Assembly: GCA_963749115.1 (NCBI GenBank)
Contig: CAVVLP010000015.1
Location: 124,001 to 188,000, forward strand
DNA: 64,000 nt
Origin: SZUA-36 sp963749115
GTDB taxonomy: Bacteria > Pseudomonadota > Gammaproteobacteria > Xanthomonadales > SZUA-36
Direction: 5' to 3'
Position numbers and translations under genes: made by a program. Under the pieces are notes generated by a model. It searched no databases. It worked only from the letters and a program-made list of their open reading frames with translations, and was not told where the DNA came from. Numbering within the stretch: position 1 is the first letter of the stretch; every line of letters begins with the position of its first letter. Of the stretch, positions 52,925 through 60,531 are shown piece by piece.

Positions 52925-53230
52925 TCAATCCGCCTGGATAATCCAGTCCTCGGAACAGCAGTTCTGCACGAGGAATTCCATCAGTGTATCCATGTTTTCG
53001 TATTCAGCTGTGCAAATCAGGCTGCGGCTGTCGCGTTCCTGCCTAAGCAGTCCGGCGCTAACCAGCTTGGCAATATGGTGTGAAAGTGTTGATCCGGGTA
53101 TGTCGAGTTCACCCCTGAGCTCACCGACCGTACTCCCTTGCGGGCCGGCCTTTACGAGATTACGAAAAATCGATAGACGGGTCGCATTTCCCAGGGCTTC
53201 AAGTTGTTTGGCTGCGGTTTCAAGTTTCAT
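52925..53230 (-). CDS. ArsR family transcriptional regulator
   Basis: 101 aa winged helix: LEALGNATRLSIFRNLVKAG, then VGELRGELDIPGSTLSHHIA (recognition helix) and LVSAGLLRQERDSRSLICTA. It keeps a CC pair near the C-terminus (LVQNCCSEDW), which could sense a metal or thiol; the typical ArsR metal motif ELCVC is not present. A promoter TTGACT-17-TATTTT ends six bases before the ATG, so the mRNA is probably leaderless. A palindromic operator sits at -35. A near-identical operator lies downstream, ahead of the MazG-like gene. Confidence 0.9.
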   Translation of the reverse strand: MKLETAAKQLEALGNATRLSIFRNLVKAGPQGSTVGELRGELDIPGSTLSHHIAKLVSAGLLRQERDSRSLICTAEYENMDTLMEFLVQNCCSEDWIIQAD

Positions 53231-53263
53231 ACAGATAAAATATATGCTGAAAAAACATAAGTC

Positions 53264-53291
53264 AACTAATATTCCGGAATATTCGAAATAT
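53264..53291. promoter_or_regulatory. ArsR operator copy 1 and leaderless promoter
   Basis: AACTAATATTCCGGAATAT followed by TCGAAATAT, with the perfect 16-bp palindrome AATATTCCGGAATATT inside. On the minus strand it touches the -35 TTGACT (53260-53265), which is spaced 17 bp from -10 TATTTT (53237-53242). The ATG lies six bases on, so autoregulation and a leaderless transcript are likely. Confidence 0.75.
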
Positions 53292-53454
53292 AGGGTTTTG
53301 AACTAACACCAATTCAATGTTTTTAATCTTTAAATTGCAATTGACTATGGAAGCAACGCTATTGCCACTTAGTTGCTGGTTAGCGCGAACCCGCCCTGGT
53401 GATTCCGTCTTAGAACCCGTCAGGACTTCGGACCACATGAAATACTTTGATTAT

Positions 53455-54297
53455 TCACAGCAACCGGGACCAGAGGGGTCGTGAGATCAGCATGACCAGA
53501 AAAATGGCAGCTGGTGCCCTTTTCTTTTTGCTCCACAAAAACCTGAATTGAGCCTTGATAAATGGCGAACCCAGGAATGCGTCGGCAAGTGCCTGTGACT
53601 CACTTGCATTTACAGCTTTGAGTTCATCGCGCTTGCTACCACCCCGAAAGCTTCGTGTCGCACCCGCATCTATCCATTCCCGGGCAATCTGCCGGGCGTC
53701 CTCCATGAGTGTGTCATGCGGGGCGACCCACTGGACCAGGCCAGCCTCAAGAGCCTCTTCCCCGCTTGGTTTCCAGCCTTCCTCTCCAAGCATTCTGTCT
53801 GCATTTGCCTGACCCATGAGGCGTGCAAAATGCACGCTCGAACAGCCTTCCGGAGTAATCCCCAGAGCGGAAAATGGTGTTGAGAATGTTGCATTTTCCG
53901 AGGCAATGATGCCATCACAGAGTGTCGCCGAAGTCACGCTGGCGCCAATGGCAGGCCCGTTGACGGCCACCAGTATGGGTTTTGGGAAATCCAGGAAAGC
54001 ATCAAAAAGTACCTGGTTGTGTTCAACAATCATCGAGCGCAGTTTACGCGGGTGCCCTAAGCGGAGCGTTGCCGCCAAATTGACCCCGGCACAGTAATAC
54101 GGGTCTGTGCCGGTCAGGATCACCACTTTGGTTTCGTCTTCCACTGCAGCAAGCCTGAAAGCTTCTTTAAGTGCGTCCATCATCTCCATGGTCCAGCCAT
54201 TGAGACGCGTAGGCCTGTTCATCGTAAGGGTCGTTACCCCACCTTGAGTTTGCGTAAGTATGAGGGGTTTGTCTGTGGATGTTTGTTTCGCATTCAT
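53455..54297 (-). CDS. Enoyl-CoA hydratase/isomerase family protein
   Basis: 280 aa from ATG 54297 (MNAKQTSTDKP). Crotonase fold: LTMNRPTRLNGWTMEMMDAL, oxyanion-hole region VVILTGTDPYYCAGVNLAAT, then KPILVAVNGPAIGASVTSAT. One acidic residue is seen in the region FSALGITPEGCSSVHFARLM, as in the ECI2/PaaG-like isomerases. The C-terminus ends IFLVMLISRPLWSRLL. Role is likely in fatty-acid breakdown or isomerisation of enoyl-CoA. It is alone, with no beta-oxidation partner nearby. Confidence 0.85.
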   Translation of the reverse strand: MNAKQTSTDKPLILTQTQGGVTTLTMNRPTRLNGWTMEMMDALKEAFRLAAVEDETKVVILTGTDPYYCAGVNLAATLRLGHPRKLRSMIVEHNQVLFDAFLDFPKPILVAVNGPAIGASVTSATLCDGIIASENATFSTPFSALGITPEGCSSVHFARLMGQANADRMLGEEGWKPSGEEALEAGLVQWVAPHDTLMEDARQIAREWIDAGATRSFRGGSKRDELKAVNASESQALADAFLGSPFIKAQFRFLWSKKKRAPAAIFLVMLISRPLWSRLL

Positions 54298-54361
54298 TGG
54301 CAATAGCCTGCAGGGGTCAGAATTCTTGCTTTGTGTTTGTTAAGTGACCACTGCATCCCCC

Positions 54362-54751
54362 TTACATTGATGGTCCACTGTTCCCTGCGTAGCAATGTTC
54401 ATGATTAACCTGGCATCGATGACAACGCTTGGCAGTTGGATAGGCCTGCAGACGCTCTATAGCGACGGAACGCTCGCAGTCAATGCATACACCATAATTA
54501 CCCGCTGCAATTCGCAACAGCGCTGCATCTATATCCCTGATTTCGTTAATATGCCGGTCGATATCCGCCAACTGCAGATCAACCAGCAAGTCGGCCACTG
54601 ACGCCTCCGCTGTGTCATGAACCAGGCCGGCAAGGTCGATGTAGGTCTGTTCATCCGTCTTGAGTAGCTCAAGACGTACTTCCTCACGCACTTCGAAGAA
54701 ACGGTCGTTCAGGATCTTTTTGAAATTGCAAATCTGAGTTTTGGTCAACAT
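54362..54751 (-). CDS. TraR/DksA-type zinc-finger protein
   Basis: 129 aa from ATG 54751 (MLTKTQICNFKKILNDRFF), with GAGGAG upstream. Long helical hairpin, then a C4 zinc finger (GVCIDCERSVAIERLQAYPT followed by KRCHRCQ). Such proteins bind RNA polymerase via its secondary channel and act with ppGpp on transcription. The acidic coiled-coil tip residues that define DksA proper (DXXDXA) are not obvious (DIDAAL is the nearest). A MESH1-like ppGpp hydrolase is encoded 0.8 kb away. Confidence 0.85.
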   Translation of the reverse strand: MLTKTQICNFKKILNDRFFEVREEVRLELLKTDEQTYIDLAGLVHDTAEASVADLLVDLQLADIDRHINEIRDIDAALLRIAAGNYGVCIDCERSVAIERLQAYPTAKRCHRCQVNHEHCYAGNSGPSM

Positions 54752-55045
54752 CACGTATGCTCCTCGCCAAAGGAAATTTGTCGTCAACCCAGAATAAAAC
54801 GGCTTAGCAGTCGACCGAATGATTTGGGTCAATCTCAATTACAGCCAGTCACAAATAGGGATAATAGTACCAATCGCATAAGGGCGAAAGGTTTAGATCA
54901 GGGCATTTTAGATTTCTTGCATTTGCAAAAGTGGCCAATCGGTACTATTGTTTTTCAGGTAAGCGGATATTCTGCAAGAAAACTGGTCTGTTACTCTATT
55001 CCGCCTACTCAATCATTTTAAAACATCGACTACGGAGAATTTATA

Positions 55046-55451
55046 ATGGCAGGCAAGGGAAACAAAAAGTCAGCATCATCGAAGGTTAAAAAAACACTGG
55101 AGAAAATCGGGGCCGCTGCGCAGAAGGATATAGCATCGCTGACAGCCAATCACGCCAAGGAAATTGCTGCTCTGAAGAAATCATTGGAGGCCGTGAAAAA
55201 GAAAACCGAAAGCGAACTAATGAAACTGAAGAAGAGCATAGAGGCCCACACAAAGAAGGCTGCGCCCAAGAAAGCACCGGCTAAGAAGGCTGCATCCAAG
55301 AAAGTCGCTACAAAGAAGGCTCCGGCTAAGAAAGCCGCAACCAAGAAGAAAGCAGTGACCAAGAAGAAAGTCTGCAACCAAGAAAGCTGCAACCAAGAAA
55401 GCTGCAACCAAGAAGGCCGCATCCAAGAAGAAAACTACTAAGAAAAAGTAA
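55046..55451 (+). CDS. AlgP-like lysine-rich histone H1-type protein (one frameshift)
   Basis: Begins MAGKGNKKSASSKVKKTLEK. An N-terminal helix of ~60 residues (IASLTANHAKEIAALKKSLE, coiled coil) precedes a KKAAxKK repeat tail (KKAPAKKAASKKVATKKAPA), as in AlgP and bacterial histone H1-like proteins. The ORF shifts frame near 55358. The repeats resume in the next frame (ATKKAATKKAATKKAASKKK) and end at 55451. The tail would bind nucleic acid. AlgP affects alginate genes in Pseudomonas, but most homologues are uncharacterised. A terminator follows. Confidence 0.85.
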
Positions 55452-55463
55452 TCCAATACAAGC

Positions 55464-55508
55464 GGGGCCAGATGCTCCAGGGCGGAGACTATGGCCCCAT
55501 ATTTTTTT
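55464..55508 (+). terminator. Terminator after the AlgP-like gene
   Basis: GGGGCCA at 55464-55470 pairs with TGGCCCC at 55492-55498, with an inner CTCC/GGAG stem, then ATATTTTTTT. It starts 13 bp after the corrected stop. Confidence 0.8.
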
Positions 55509-55572
55509 GAGCGGTGGTTTGCCGTCAGATACGTGCCAGTTTGGACTGGCGTGTTTGTGAAGTTTTACCTTC

Positions 55573-56112
55573 TTACACGCGCTTGGAGTAAGCCTGGTCG
55601 AAGAGTGCCTCCAATTCAGAATGCGTACCCCGTAACTGGTCAATCACCTGTTTTGCCCAATCGAAATATTCACGTCTTCTCTCCAGGCTCCAGGTTTCTG
55701 GCGGATCGTTCGCCAGATCACGTAGATTACTGATTTTGTCAGCCAATTTTAGTAGCTTGGCCGGGTCGCTGATTTGGGAGGCATGCTGAATTTGCAATTG
55801 CTTTCGTTTTTGTTTGACTGTAATGGTCCGATCGTCAGTCACTTCCATCACGATATCACTGATGACCTGACCAAACTCCAATGTTAATTCATCTGCCGTC
55901 GTTTCTGTATCTTCCACGGTATCGTGTAGCAGGGCGCTACAGATTACATTGATATCCGTGATATGAACTTCGTTACAGAGGATATTGACCAGGGATATGG
56001 GATGATTGATATAGGGGAACGCATCGACATTCTTGCGGCGCTGATTCCGATGTTTATTCGCCGCGAAAGTGAGTGCCTTGACCAATAATTTAAGTTCAGC
56101 TTCTTTGGTCAC
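55573..56112 (-). CDS. MESH1-like HD-domain ppGpp hydrolase
   Basis: 179 aa if read from GTG 56112 (AGGTG upstream), exactly the size of MESH1; a TTG at 56139 adds nine residues. RelA/SpoT-type HD domain: ALTFAANKHRNQRRKNVDAF, YINHPISLVNIL, then SALLHDTVEDTETTADEL (the HDxxED motif) and LKLADKISNLRDLANDPPE. No synthetase domain. It should remove the 3' pyrophosphate of ppGpp or, as MESH1 can, dephosphorylate NADPH. No toxic synthetase is adjacent, so it is not a clear toxin-antitoxin pair. Confidence 0.8.
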   Translation of the reverse strand: MTKEAELKLLVKALTFAANKHRNQRRKNVDAFPYINHPISLVNILCNEVHITDINVICSALLHDTVEDTETTADELTLEFGQVISDIVMEVTDDRTITVKQKRKQLQIQHASQISDPAKLLKLADKISNLRDLANDPPETWSLERRREYFDWAKQVIDQLRGTHSELEALFDQAYSKRV

Positions 56113-56265
56113 GATGTAACACCTATCAGGAATATCCAAAATAATGGTAACAGGAGTCCGGAGCCAGGTTAAAAGCCATATTAACCAGGGCCTATTGTAG
56201 ACCTTGGAATTTAAAAACTCACCATTAAATCCAGGGTGTGACGCTATTGTGAGCAGTTGTGTTGT

Positions 56266-57372
56266 TTACTCCAGGTTGATGATTATCTTACCCCGGGCAT
56301 GACCTTCTTCCGAATAGCGGATCGCCGCCGGAACTTCACCCAGGGTGTAACGGCGATCAATGACCGGGGTGATCTCTCCGGTCTCCATCAGATCAGCCAG
56401 GGTTTCCAGGTCAGCCTTACGCATTTTCGCGATCAAAAGGCTTAATTCCTGCCCTATAAACAGGTCGTAAACAGATGCCTTGATAGGCCCAATTAGCGGT
56501 CCGACCCAGTTACCTTTTCCACCACCAACCATGACTAAAATCCCCTCGGGGGTCAGAACACGCCGGTTGTCTGAAAGCGAATGATTACCAATCATATCGA
56601 CGATCAGGTCGTATTGTTGCCCGTTTTCGGTGTAATTTTCCTGTTTGTAATCAATGACATGATCCGCGCCGATTGAGCGCACCATCCCGGTATTGCGGGC
56701 ACTGCATACACCGGTCACTTCTGCGCCGATTGACTTGGCAATCTGTATGGCAAAGGTACCTACACCACCCGATGCACCATTGATCAAAACCTTCTGCCCC
56801 GGCTTCAACCGACCCTTGTCGCGTAGAGCCTGCAATGCGGTGATTGCAGCTATCGGCACAGATGCCGCCTCATCGAAGCTCATATTGGCCGGTTTTATTG
56901 CCAGTGCCCGATCGTCAGCCATCGTTACATATTCGGCGAAGGCGCCGGTTCTGCCCCCAAACACCTCATCCCCCGGCTTGAATTGCCTTACGTTTTTGCC
57001 AACCGCCTCAATCGTACCTGCAAAGTCCACACCCAAACGTGTGTCCTTCGGTGTGCCGAGTCCGACGCCCAATAAGCGCATGATGTACGGCGAGCCCCTC
57101 ATGTAGTGCCAGTCAAGCGGGTTAACCGCAGCGGATTTAACTTTTACCAGCACCTCGTTATCCGCAGGGGTTGGTTTTGCAACGCTCTCAAGCTGAAGAA
57201 CATCGGGCGAGCCGTAGCAATGATAAACAATGGCTTGCATCGGCTCAGCACCATCGGGCAGCAAAGTTGCCGGTCCGCAGGCGGAGTTATGACTCATCAT
57301 GATGGCCAGCACAGACAGGCCAAGCAACGCGAGAATGAGAAAACTTCCTGTTATTTTGTAACGTAGCTTCAT
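56266..57372 (-). CDS. Membrane-anchored NAD(P)-dependent zinc-free alcohol/quinone dehydrogenase
   Basis: 368 aa. The N-terminal 25 residues form a signal or anchor helix (ITGSFLILALLGLSVLAIMM). The MDR fold starts at residue ~45 (MQAIVYHCYGSPDVLQLESV). GHE/catalytic zinc ligands are not evident. NADP-binding motif is LINGASGGVGTFAIQIAKSI near 195, with YDLIVDMIGNHSLSDNRRVL. It belongs to the quinone-oxidoreductase (QOR) branch. The extra anchor is unusual for this cytosolic family; an internal Met at the MDR start could give a soluble form. No partner is evident. Confidence 0.8.
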   Translation of the reverse strand: MKLRYKITGSFLILALLGLSVLAIMMSHNSACGPATLLPDGAEPMQAIVYHCYGSPDVLQLESVAKPTPADNEVLVKVKSAAVNPLDWHYMRGSPYIMRLLGVGLGTPKDTRLGVDFAGTIEAVGKNVRQFKPGDEVFGGRTGAFAEYVTMADDRALAIKPANMSFDEAASVPIAAITALQALRDKGRLKPGQKVLINGASGGVGTFAIQIAKSIGAEVTGVCSARNTGMVRSIGADHVIDYKQENYTENGQQYDLIVDMIGNHSLSDNRRVLTPEGILVMVGGGKGNWVGPLIGPIKASVYDLFIGQELSLLIAKMRKADLETLADLMETGEITPVIDRRYTLGEVPAAIRYSEEGHARGKIIINLE

Positions 57373-57422
57373 AAATCTTTCTCTCTTTTAGTCCCCTGGT
57401 GCATACTTTGATCGCACTGATG

Positions 57423-59243
57423 TCAGGGCAGGTCTTTGACCGGCGTCCTTATTTCAGCCAGTAACGCATCCCAGTCATCACGCCAGCTTTCCGGCCAGCA
57501 TTCGCCTCCACCAGGCTCTTCTTCCAGGAGCTTCCAAATCCGCTGCACGTCACCTTTTACATCAAGGTTGCGGTCATCTGCGCAGGTCAGGGTCTCCATG
57601 TTTCCCCGGTCTTTGAGAAAAAGACCATAAATTGCATTACGCATCGCCAATCCGCTTACTTTAATCTGCTTCTGCGGCCGGGCTGGTCCGCATTCGCCGG
57701 GGTCCCCCAGCCTGACGTCGCGCGCCAACATCCAGTGGGTGCCAAGACCACCGTCAATTCTCAACGGGCCGGGCATTGCCAGGTAGTGGATATCAATCAA
57801 ATCACGCGCCGGTACGCCAGCGATTCGTTCCAGTTCACCTCGGATTTCTTCAAGTAGCTCCTTCATCAGCTGGCTGGCAATCTGGGTTGGTGCACCAAAC
57901 TTGGAGCTGACCCCGGGTAACTTGGAGTAACCGGTACCACCGCCCGATGCTTCAGCGACCACGATATGGATTTGTGGAATTTTGGGCCGTGCAGACGGTG
58001 ACTCCAGTGTCGGCTGCTTCATTACCGTATCACGCAGGGCGAACAATAACGACAGGATACCCCGGTTTTCGACCGCACCACCATCGGTGACCCAGTAGCG
58101 AACTTTCTCCGCTTGCAAATCTACAGCGGCGTTCGGAAACACCGGCGGGAAGTTCGCGTTCAGTGCAGCGGCGGTGGTGAGCGGAACAACGGGTGCCTGA
58201 ACGACGACGTATTTCAGTTGTTGCCCCAGCGGTGCAGAATCCACCAGGCCCGGAAATGCGCCGGCACTATCCGAGTTGGTAAAAATCAGCCGTCCTCCGC
58301 TGTTAACACCCCGTGTGCGCTCTCGCAGGCGGTGTGCACATTCTGGAAAAGTTTCATCAGCCCGACAGCTGCACTCACCCGTCTCACCGTCAGCACACTG
58401 CATGCTCAGTGAGCCGGCAAGTGCAGTATTTAGAATCAGTGTGAAATCGGTGTCCAGCTTACCCAGGGTCATATGACCGTCGTCAAAGCGGCGTTCGAAG
58501 CTTTCGGTCAGCAACTCACCCAGACCTTCGTTCGCAAAGATCCGCCATTCAGCAACACCGTCCAGCACATCCCAGACAAAGGGGTCATCCATCGTGCATT
58601 GGAACTGGTGCCACGCATCACTGTCACCATTGAGCAGGCTCTGGCGATGTCCGGCGAAGTAGGCCAGGCTGGCACCGCCGCCGGATACGCCACTGGCCAG
58701 TTTCAGGTCAGGGATCAGGCCCTCTTCACGTAGACCGTTCAGTACACCGACGGTATACAACGCCGCCCGGGTTCCACCGCCTGAGGCTGACATCAGGACA
58801 ACGTGATCCTTTGTCCTGTCCTCAAAAATCAACTGCTCCAGGCTGGATGATTGTGGCACACCCGGCTCGATGACCTGCTGCTGAGCCAGTTGTGGCCCGG
58901 CAAAGACTACCCAGACAAGAACCGCCAGGCCGGCCGTGACCAGGATATTCAGGAAGCTGAAATAAAAACGGAGTCGTGCACGTAGATCAGCCAGGGCCGC
59001 CGTTGTGGTTGATTCATCTTTGCCTTGAGCAGACGTGGCCAGGCGTTCGAATAAGCTCGAGCCTGTCGTACAGCTGGAAATTTTCCTCACTGCTTTTGCG
59101 GTTGTGACCAATCGCAACAAAACGTGCACCACCATGGATTTGCAGTACTCGATCTTGCTGCCTGACAATCGTGGCAATACAATCCTTCGCGATGTTGTAG
59201 TTGATTTTGCCGTAGTTGTACACATCTTCCGGTTTGTCTTCAT
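57423..59243 (-). CDS. Membrane patatin-like phospholipase, catalytic C-terminal part
   Basis: The main catalytic portion of a long membrane protein whose N-terminal parts are read in two other frames upstream to 60317. The nominal start at 59243 is in a wrong frame; true sense starts near SSLFERLATSAQGKDESTTT at about 59050. One membrane helix (FLNILVTAGLAVLVWVVFAG), then the patatin domain: VVLMSASGGGTRAALYTVGV (glycine-rich oxyanion part), LASGVSGGGASLAYFAG (G-x-S-x-G with catalytic Ser) and WVTDGGAVENRG (the Asp-Gly). It should cleave acyl chains from phospholipids. It is followed by the dehydrogenase gene. Confidence 0.8.
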   Translation of the reverse strand: MKTNRKMCTTTAKSTTTSRRIVLPRLSGSKIEYCKSMVVHVLLRLVTTAKAVRKISSCTTGSSLFERLATSAQGKDESTTTAALADLRARLRFYFSFLNILVTAGLAVLVWVVFAGPQLAQQQVIEPGVPQSSSLEQLIFEDRTKDHVVLMSASGGGTRAALYTVGVLNGLREEGLIPDLKLASGVSGGGASLAYFAGHRQSLLNGDSDAWHQFQCTMDDPFVWDVLDGVAEWRIFANEGLGELLTESFERRFDDGHMTLGKLDTDFTLILNTALAGSLSMQCADGETGECSCRADETFPECAHRLRERTRGVNSGGRLIFTNSDSAGAFPGLVDSAPLGQQLKYVVVQAPVVPLTTAAALNANFPPVFPNAAVDLQAEKVRYWVTDGGAVENRGILSLLFALRDTVMKQPTLESPSARPKIPQIHIVVAEASGGGTGYSKLPGVSSKFGAPTQIASQLMKELLEEIRGELERIAGVPARDLIDIHYLAMPGPLRIDGGLGTHWMLARDVRLGDPGECGPARPQKQIKVSGLAMRNAIYGLFLKDRGNMETLTCADDRNLDVKGDVQRIWKLLEEEPGGGECWPESWRDDWDALLAEIRTPVKDLP

Positions 59244-59772
59244 CGGGGCGAAGAATCGCTATCAATTTCGCACAGACTTCAGAATTGATCCAATATTCAA
59301 AGAACCAAAAATAGGCGTAGGCGCAAACAATTATCAGGAACAAAGGTAGTTGATATTCTGAGTCAATGATCGTGGAGACATATTGCATTTCGGCAAGACG
59401 TCCGATCCCCAGCAGGATCACGATAATCGAGATAACCAGCGGGCCGCCCGTAAACAGGGTACGGCGCAGAAGTGTATTGATGGCGTTGAGACGCGGATCC
59501 AGGTTCAGCAGCGTGAGAACGATAAGCCAGATCAAGGCGGTGCTCACAGTCTTTGCCAAAAGTGGTGAGCCGGGTAAGAAGACGGCCACCAACAGAAGGG
59601 CCGGCAGCCAAAGGAATGGCACCAGGTTGTACAAGGGCACGCTTAATAGCCCGCGAAGAAATTTCAAAAAAGAAATCGCCGGATAGCCCGGGCTTTGAAA
59701 CAGTTCAGTCTGCTTCAACCGCTCGCGGAATACACGCTTGCGCTGATCGGACTGCCGGCCAAGCAACAACAC
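59014..59772 (-). CDS. Membrane patatin-like phospholipase, middle part (frameshifted)
   Basis: A frame segment that continues the membrane protein from 59715-60317. It holds about four to five helices (LYNLVPFLWLPALLLVAVFL, TALIWLIVLTLLNL, VISIIVILLGIGRLA, LPLFLIIVCAYAYFWFFEYW), then a cytoplasmic stretch (ILRPDEDKPEDVYNYGKINY). The frame fails near 59050, and the next frame carries the phospholipase domain. Part of one ~960-residue gene. Confidence 0.65.
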   Translation of the reverse strand: MLLLGRQSDQRKRVFRERLKQTELFQSPGYPAISFLKFLRGLLSVPLYNLVPFLWLPALLLVAVFLPGSPLLAKTVSTALIWLIVLTLLNLDPRLNAINTLLRRTLFTGGPLVISIIVILLGIGRLAEMQYVSTIIDSEYQLPLFLIIVCAYAYFWFFEYWINSEVCAKLIAILRPDEDKPEDVYNYGKINYNIAKDCIATIVRQQDRVLQIHGGARFVAIGHNRKSSEENFQLYDRLELIRTPGHVCSRQR

Positions 59773-60317
59773 GGCCAGAAGTTTTGAGCCAGGGCCACGG
59801 GTACCAGGATCGCCGGTATGAAAACCAGCAGAAGATGACGGTAAACCATGTGACCTGCAGCCGTGCTATCAGGCCCGGCGGCCCACCAGATCAAACCACA
59901 TAAAACGGTTGCCCAGGCCATTTGAAACCAGAAGGTGTGCTTTCCCCGGAACACAAATGTACCTGCAACCAGGACCACCCAGGCGGCAGCAAGCCAAGCC
60001 AGACCTTGGAGCAGACCCGGTGGTGATTCGTGCCAGGGTATGGGCAACCTCGGTCCAAACACGATATACACCGCCAACAGTGCCGGTATCAGCAAGACAA
60101 TAAACGGGTGACCCTGAAATCCCAGTCGCTTTGCAAACCAGCCGTCGTAGCTGCGGTTGAAACCAAAATCAAAAGTTCGGAAACGGTAGTCCAGTTTTGC
60201 CAGCAACCAGCTCAATCGTTGTCCGAACCAGCCCAGGTCTCCGCCAGCCAGCTTGCGCCGTGCATGCTCCCATGTCCCATATCCGCTTCGACTATCAGGC
60301 TTGTGTTCTTTGTTCAT
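59715..60317 (-). CDS. Membrane patatin-like phospholipase, N-terminal part (frameshifted)
   Basis: The true start of the gene is at ATG 60317 (MNKEHKPDSRSGYGTWEHAR). A soluble lead of ~80 residues is followed by several membrane helices (FIVLLIPALLAVYIVFGPRL, GLAWLAAAWVVLVAGTFVFR, LLLVFIPAILVPVALAQ). The frame is lost near 59765 and the sense moves to the segment ending at 59014. The whole patatin gene therefore spans 57423-60317 with two breaks. Confidence 0.65.
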   Translation of the reverse strand: MNKEHKPDSRSGYGTWEHARRKLAGGDLGWFGQRLSWLLAKLDYRFRTFDFGFNRSYDGWFAKRLGFQGHPFIVLLIPALLAVYIVFGPRLPIPWHESPPGLLQGLAWLAAAWVVLVAGTFVFRGKHTFWFQMAWATVLCGLIWWAAGPDSTAAGHMVYRHLLLVFIPAILVPVALAQNFWPCCCLAGSPISASVYSASG

Positions 60318-60350
60318 GATTCAGTGTCCATATTAAGTACCCGACAATCT

Positions 60351-60529
60351 TCAATCGTCGATCACGAGTTTGCCGTTTGCCGGGTCATCTTCGATGGGGA
60401 TGCCGTATACCGGATGGTAATTCCAGATGGCCTTGAGCATGGTGCTGTCCCAGGTGCACCGGTGCGGCAGCAGTCGAGCAGGTATGCCCGTTGGATGGCG
60501 TGTGAGTTGCGCATTGTGCCGCGCAACAT
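60351..60529 (-). CDS. Small ORF between the metallo-beta-lactamase and patatin genes, probably frameshifted
   Basis: ATG 60529 lies two bases after the stop of the upstream gene, with GGGAGAG as ribosome-binding site. It reads MLRGTMRNSHAIQRAYLLDC in one frame. In the neighbouring frame the text TWDSTMLKAIWNYHPVYGIP and EDDPANGKLVIDD, ending at 60351, looks more like protein, so a frameshift is likely. No family recognised. Its place in a tight row of genes suggests a functional link with its neighbours. Confidence 0.4.
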
Positions 60530-60531
60530 CT

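Noticed and set aside
54362..54751. DksA/TraR-like gene as a plasmid or phage marker
   Set aside because: It sits among chromosomal housekeeping genes, with no integrase, tra or phage genes nearby.
55150..55643. Leu/Phe-rich minus-strand ORFs opposite the AlgP-like gene
   Set aside because: They are antisense readings of the lysine-rich repeat and have no RBS or independent support.
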